DNA of 64,000 nucleotides from Bacteroidota bacterium (GTDB lineage: Bacteria; Bacteroidota; Bacteroidia; Chitinophagales; Saprospiraceae). The DNA lies in contig JASBVF010000027.1 of NCBI GenBank assembly GCA_030147525.1, positions 115,912 to 179,911 of the forward strand. The letters run 5' to 3'. A program made the position numbers and the translations under genes. Below are positions 60,268 through 64,000 of this stretch, one piece after another. The first letter of the stretch is position 1. Each line of letters opens with the position of its first letter. Under the pieces are notes generated by a model. It made no database searches. It saw nothing but the letters and a program-made list of their open reading frames with translations, and was not told the DNA's origin.

Positions 60268-61347
60268 ATGAAAAAAATCATCTTCACTTTCCTTTCCCTC
60301 GCAGCCCTGATGGTTGCCTGCGACCCCGACGACGACACGGTGAAAGCCGTCTATGACCCTACGCCCTACGCCCTCGATTACGGCGATTTTCCCAACCCTA
60401 ACCTGCCTGCCGACAACGTGCCGACCGTCGCCGGGGTGCAGTTGGGGCGGATGCTTTTTTATGAAAAACAACTGTCCAAGGACGGCTCGCAATCCTGCGC
60501 CGATTGCCATTTGCAAAAAGACGGGTTCAGCGACATCCGGCAGTTCAGCCTCGGCGTGGAGCAGTTGCCGGGCAAGCGGCAGGCAATGGGGGTGTTCAAC
60601 CTCGCCTGGCACAAGAACGGGATGTTCTGGGATGGCCGGGCACCGCTCGTGCGTGACCAGGCATTGCTGCCCATCCAAGACCCGCTGGAAATGAACGAGA
60701 CCCTCGAAAACGCCATCGCCAAACTCAAAGCGGATAAGCGCTACACCGACCAGTTCATTCGGGCGTTCGGCGACGACAACATCACCTCGGAGCGCATGGG
60801 GCTGGCGATGGAGCAGTTCGAGTTTACGATGGTCTCCAACAATTCCAAATACGACCGCTACCTCGCCGGAACGGAGGCGCTAACGGACAGCGAGGAGCGG
60901 GGTCGGCAGTTGTTCTTCGCAGAGTTCGACCCGTTCAGCGGGCAGAAGGGCGGCGAGTGCTTCCACTGCCACGGTGGCTTCAACCTCACCAACGACCAAT
61001 ACATGAACAACGGCTTGGATGAGGAGGTAAACTTCACGGACAATGGTCGCTCGAAAGTGACCAACAACCCGGCGGACAGGGCTAAGTTCAAAGTGACGAG
61101 CCTGCGCAACATCGCCATCACCCCGCCCTACATGCACGATGGGCGCTTTGCAACACTGGAACAGGTCATCGAGCACTACAACACTGGCGTGAAGAACTCA
61201 CCGACTGTGGATGGGCTGCTTTTCAACAATCTCAACCCAGGTGGCTTGCAGCTATCTGCACAGGACAAGGCTGACCTCGTGGCTTTCCTAAAGACGCTGA
61301 CAGATGTGTCGTTTTTGGAGGACGAGCGGTTTTCGAGTCCGTTTTGA
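60268..61347 (+). CDS. Di-haem cytochrome c peroxidase, second copy
   Basis: 359 residues with a lipoprotein signal (MKKIIFTFLSLAALMVACDPDDD). Haem motifs are CADCH (77-81) and CFHCH (about 231-235). RMLFYEKQLSKDGSQSCADCHLQKDGFSD and the distal PYMHDGRFATLEQVIEHYNTGVK match the same family as the previous gene, which it follows by 15 bp. The two are clearly related but far from identical, so they may have different substrates or form a relay for the MbnP-like protein. Confidence 0.85.
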   Translation: MKKIIFTFLSLAALMVACDPDDDTVKAVYDPTPYALDYGDFPNPNLPADNVPTVAGVQLGRMLFYEKQLSKDGSQSCADCHLQKDGFSDIRQFSLGVEQLPGKRQAMGVFNLAWHKNGMFWDGRAPLVRDQALLPIQDPLEMNETLENAIAKLKADKRYTDQFIRAFGDDNITSERMGLAMEQFEFTMVSNNSKYDRYLAGTEALTDSEERGRQLFFAEFDPFSGQKGGECFHCHGGFNLTNDQYMNNGLDEEVNFTDNGRSKVTNNPADRAKFKVTSLRNIAITPPYMHDGRFATLEQVIEHYNTGVKNSPTVDGLLFNNLNPGGLQLSAQDKADLVAFLKTLTDVSFLEDERFSSPF

Positions 61348-61362
61348 TAAAAAAGTAAAAAG

Positions 61363-62025
61363 ATGAAACCCGTTTCCACTACCACCTCCGACCACGTCCC
61401 GGCGCTCCGCTTCAACTGGCTCACCGGGTTCTACGACCGCCTGATAGCGGCGACCATGCCTGAGAAGGCGTTCAAGATGGCGCTCGTCCAGCAGGCTGGC
61501 ATCCGTCCCGGCGACCGGGTGCTCGACTTTGGGACGGGAACGGCGACCTTGTCCATTCTCCTTTCGGAACAATGCCCCGGCGCTGACGTGACGGGCGTGG
61601 ACGTGGACGAAAAGGTGCTGACCATAGCCCGCAGGAAGGTTGCCGAAAGCCGTGCCGCTGTTCGATTGGTGCGGTACGACGGGAACAAACTGCCCTTCGA
61701 GCGGGGCAGCTTCGAGCGGGCGGTGTCGTCGCTGGTGTTCCACCACCTGACCCGTTCGCAGCGCCAGCAGGCTTTGAGGGAACTGAACCGGGTACTGGTG
61801 CCGGGCGGCGAAGTGCATATTGCCGATTGGGGTAAGCCTGCCAACGGCTTGCAGCGGCTACTGTTTTACCTTGTACAACTGCTCGACGGCTTCGAGACGA
61901 CCGCCGACAGCGTCCGGGGCGTCTTGCCGGAACTACTATATGAGGCAGATTTCGATAATGTAGAAGAAACAGGCAGTTTCAAAACCGTTTTTGGAACGCT
62001 GCGGATGTGGCGCTGCACGAAATAA
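61363..62025 (+). CDS. Class I SAM-dependent methyltransferase
   Basis: 220 residues. RVLDFGTGTATLSILLSEQ (about 48-66) is motif I with the Gly-rich loop, followed by GVDVDEKVL (acidic residue for ribose) and SSLVFHHLTRSQRQQALRELNRVLVPGGEVHIADWG, the motif of small-molecule (Methyltransf_11-type) enzymes. The substrate is unknown; arsenite, quinone or other small molecules are possible. It follows the second peroxidase by 15 bp, so may be cotranscribed, and the regulator downstream starts 13 bp after its stop. Confidence 0.8.
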   Translation: MKPVSTTTSDHVPALRFNWLTGFYDRLIAATMPEKAFKMALVQQAGIRPGDRVLDFGTGTATLSILLSEQCPGADVTGVDVDEKVLTIARRKVAESRAAVRLVRYDGNKLPFERGSFERAVSSLVFHHLTRSQRQQALRELNRVLVPGGEVHIADWGKPANGLQRLLFYLVQLLDGFETTADSVRGVLPELLYEADFDNVEETGSFKTVFGTLRMWRCTK

Positions 62026-62038
62026 CCACGAGAACCCT

Positions 62039-62716
62039 ATGCGCCGAAAATTGGACAACCATGTATTAGAACAGACCGGCTTTTGGAGCAGCCTTTCCGA
62101 CAGCGATAGGGAGTCGTTATTGAATTGGGGATATATTCAAGACTTTGCGAAGCGGCACATCCTGTTCCATGAAGGCGAGAAGGGCGACAAAGTATTTGTG
62201 CTGGTTGCGGGGAAAGTGCAGCTTTTGCAGGATGCGGGCGGGTCCAATGAAATCACTATGCACCTTGCCCGTCGGGGGGAAGTGATGGGGGAGAGGCTGC
62301 TGGCGGGTGCGCTTTGCTACAACTGCCGGGCTGAGACGCTGGAGGACAGCACGGTTATCGTGCTTCCTGCGCCCATTTTCTCGAGTATCCTTCAACGCAA
62401 CCCAAAGGCGGCTTGGCATTTTTACCAGTCGCTGCTGCTGCGCCTTCAAAAAACGGAGCAGCGGATGCTTCACTTCCGCTACAACCGCACGGAAAACCGC
62501 ATCCGGCTTTTTCTGAGGGATTGGGTGAAGGAAGAGGGGCGGCAGTTGGCAACGGGCGAGTGGGAGATAACCTCAATGCTGACCCACAGTATGATTGCCA
62601 GTTTGTCCAATTCATCGAGGCAGTATGTGACTGATTTTTTAAACACCATGAGAAAACAGGGCGTCCTGCGCTATGACAGGCGTCGCATGGTCATCCAACG
62701 GCTGGACTTGATTTGA
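62039..62716 (+). CDS. Crp/Fnr family transcriptional regulator
   Basis: 225 residues. The cyclic-nucleotide-binding-like domain spans about 20-130 (HILFHEGEKGDKVFVLVAGKVQLLQDAG, GGERLLAGALCYNCRAETLEDSTVIVLPA), and the C-terminal winged helix includes TENRIRLFLRDWVKEEG, ITSMLTHSMIASLSNSSRQYVTDFLNTMRKQGVLRYDRRRMVIQ with the recognition helix. No Fe-S Cys cluster like FNR is visible; the Cys in ALCYNC could hold a metal or haem, speculative. It probably regulates the copper/peroxidase genes before it. ATG at 62039 (MRRKLDNHV) is used. Confidence 0.85.
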   Translation: MRRKLDNHVLEQTGFWSSLSDSDRESLLNWGYIQDFAKRHILFHEGEKGDKVFVLVAGKVQLLQDAGGSNEITMHLARRGEVMGERLLAGALCYNCRAETLEDSTVIVLPAPIFSSILQRNPKAAWHFYQSLLLRLQKTEQRMLHFRYNRTENRIRLFLRDWVKEEGRQLATGEWEITSMLTHSMIASLSNSSRQYVTDFLNTMRKQGVLRYDRRRMVIQRLDLI

Positions 62717-62835
62717 GGGCTTAGCTGCTTTAAAGTCGCTGGAAAAACTGATGAAATGAAAAGGGGTAGCCGCCATACTTGCACAGTTTGCCCAAGTTTG
62801 ACGGCTATTTTCTTTATTCGATAAAAATGCTGCGT

Positions 62836-63918
62836 ATGAAAAATATTTATTCTGATGTCCAACGTCTCCTGGCATCTTTCTTTTTGTTGTTGCCATCCGT
62901 CCTGCTTGCAGGGCAAGTGCTTGGGCAGTCATCCTCTGGTATGCAGGCAAGCGTGGAGGAGTTTCCCAACTACCATCCTTTGGTGGTTCATTTCCCTATC
63001 GTACTGCTGATGCTTGCTGCCTTGATGCAAGTTGCCGGGTTTTTCATCAAGAGCGAAGGCTATCACCGGACCATCTTCGTTCTGGCGGTGCTGGGTTATG
63101 CCACCGCTTGGTTTGCCGCCGCCTGGCGGCATCCACATATTGACCCCGATTCCGTGAGTACCGCCGCGAAGCATATTTTCGATGAGCATCAAAAATACGC
63201 CCGGTGGTCGGTCTGGGCTGGCGGAGTTGGCGCGCTTGCCAAGGGCATAGAGCTTTATTTTAAAAGGCGCTTGGGTTGGGCGCTTTTAACCACTTTGCTG
63301 CTCGCTGTGGCGGGGGTTTTGGTTGCTGTGTCGGGGCATCACGGCGCCGAGCTGGTACACAAGCACGGCATCGGCCCAAAAGGTGGTTTCTTAAAAAAAT
63401 CAACGGCATCTATTCCGCCTGAAGTGTATCAAAACCCCAATGCCATCGAAAACGACACTATCCTAAAAAGTATTCATGCCACAACAACCGGAACACTTGG
63501 AAACACGACTGTTCAAATTCGATATTCCTCGCCCAAAGTGCGCGGACGGGTTATCTGGGGGGAGTTGGTGCCTTTCGGCAAAATTTGGGTGGCAGGCGCC
63601 AACAATGCTACGAGCGTGGAATTCAGCGGGGCAGTCGAGGTCAACGGTACGCTGGTCGAAGCAGGCAAGTATGCGTTTTTTGCCATCCCCGGGGCGGAAA
63701 GTTGGACACTGATTTTAAATAAAAATTGGGACCAACATCTTGCGGACGAGTATGAACCGAAAGACGACGTGGTGCGTGTGGTGGCTAAGCCGCAGCCCAA
63801 TACGCATACTGAGCGCCTGCAATATTTTGTGGAACCCCCATCGGGTGATGCCAGTGGCGGTATTTCGATGGCTTGGGAATCACTCAAAGTCCTTCTTCCG
63901 GTAAAGGCGAAATCATGA
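62836..63918 (+). CDS. DUF2231-DUF2911 membrane protein
   Basis: About 360 residues. A signal or first transmembrane helix (LLASFFLLLPSVLLAG) is followed by a DUF2231-like membrane part (YHPLVVHFPIVLLMLAALMQVAGFF, FVLAVLGYATAWFAAAW, LLTTLLLAVAGVLVAVSGHHGAELVHKHG; four TM helices, His in VHF and GHH). The C-terminal DUF2911 beta domain follows (VQIRYSSPKVRGRVIWGELVPFGKIWVAGANNATSVEFSGAV, WTLILNKNWDQHLADEYEPKDDVVRV). DUF2231 proteins often sit in haem or metal operons. The ATG at 62836 is chosen; 62827 is close. Function is unknown. Confidence 0.75.
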   Translation: MKNIYSDVQRLLASFFLLLPSVLLAGQVLGQSSSGMQASVEEFPNYHPLVVHFPIVLLMLAALMQVAGFFIKSEGYHRTIFVLAVLGYATAWFAAAWRHPHIDPDSVSTAAKHIFDEHQKYARWSVWAGGVGALAKGIELYFKRRLGWALLTTLLLAVAGVLVAVSGHHGAELVHKHGIGPKGGFLKKSTASIPPEVYQNPNAIENDTILKSIHATTTGTLGNTTVQIRYSSPKVRGRVIWGELVPFGKIWVAGANNATSVEFSGAVEVNGTLVEAGKYAFFAIPGAESWTLILNKNWDQHLADEYEPKDDVVRVVAKPQPNTHTERLQYFVEPPSGDASGGISMAWESLKVLLPVKAKS

Positions 63919-63953
63919 ACATTTTACTAATGGTTATTTATTTTTCTTGAAAA

Positions 63954-64000
63954 ATGCTTCATTTCCAAACCCTTATCCGGCAATACAAGACCGACCCGGA
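63954..64000 (+). CDS. Start of an unidentified gene
   Basis: An ATG with an open frame (MLHFQTLIRQYKTDP) continues past the right edge. Only 15 codons are visible, so no assignment is possible. It begins 35 bp after the preceding gene, after a weakly AT-rich spacer. Confidence 0.4.
   Translation, partial: MLHFQTLIRQYKTDP

Noticed and set aside
1..64000. tRNA or rRNA genes.
   Set aside because: No tRNA cloverleaf or rRNA stretch was recognised on either strand; a covariance search would be needed to exclude short ones.

Overview
The window looks like Bacteroidota DNA, probably Saprospiria-like, although no marker gene fixes the genus. The reasons are promoter boxes of the TAnnTTTG type, poor Shine-Dalgarno sites, and secreted proteins with type IX secretion (Por) C-terminal sorting domains. 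It reads as part of a large plasmid or chromid, or an element integrated in a chromosome. Near 43-48 kb it has its own replication and partition module: an iteron-type Rep_3 initiator, a row of about eight iterons, a DnaA-box-like site, ParA, a small ribbon-helix-helix partner and many ATCTTTAAA palindromes. A RepA/DnaB-like helicase and a DnaG primase follow.

Layout. 0-0.9 kb: start of a metal-efflux operon (RND adaptor cut by the edge, and a His-rich membrane protein). 1-8.9 kb: a defence-like island with two DUF6615 copies (one a fragment), a 1298-residue protein with a nuclease-like C-terminus and a 579-residue PD-(D/E)XK-like protein, all separated by three copies of a GC-rich palindromic repeat. 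8.9-16.2 kb: plasmid or phage-type accessory genes (DUF6166, ArdC antirestriction, RecE-like nuclease, SLOG/DUF2493, KilA-N). 16.5-19 kb: a BsuBI/PstI-type restriction-modification pair. 19-23.8 kb: a giant SIR2 protein with a partner gene. 23.9-26.4 kb: a ubiquitin-like conjugation operon (UBL-E2 fusion, JAB-E1 fusion, DUF6527). 26.6-28.5 kb: a divergent sigma-like/small protein/ImmA cassette. 28.5-30.5 kb: a non-coding leader and a reverse transcriptase. 30.6-33 kb: accessory genes including a pRiA4b ORF-3 protein. 33-37.5 kb: a second methyltransferase/nuclease operon with an S24-type repressor. 37.6-41.3 kb: a secreted coiled-coil protein, a YdjM-like membrane protein and a tyrosine recombinase fused to an ATPase and membrane anchor. 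42-52.7 kb: second KilA-N gene, replication and partition. 52.8-64 kb: ECF sigma factor, membrane/beta-barrel protein, T9SS-exported proteins, an MbnP-like copper protein with two di-haem peroxidases, a methyltransferase, a Crp/Fnr regulator and a DUF2231-DUF2911 protein.

How it fits together. The left and middle parts are a dense set of candidate anti-phage systems, carried with plasmid maintenance genes. The right part, and perhaps the far left edge, look like periplasmic copper or metal handling. The most striking whole-window signal is a polar motif, GGGTAGG(GG). It points away from the iteron origin on both sides and matches the E. coli KOPS consensus GGGNAGGG. The best candidates for little-described biology are the cysteine-poor ubiquitin-like operon, the recombinase-ATPase-membrane fusion, the giant SIR2 pair, the reverse transcriptase with its leader, and the repeat-flanked large proteins. 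All domain calls come from reading motifs by eye; no database search was run.
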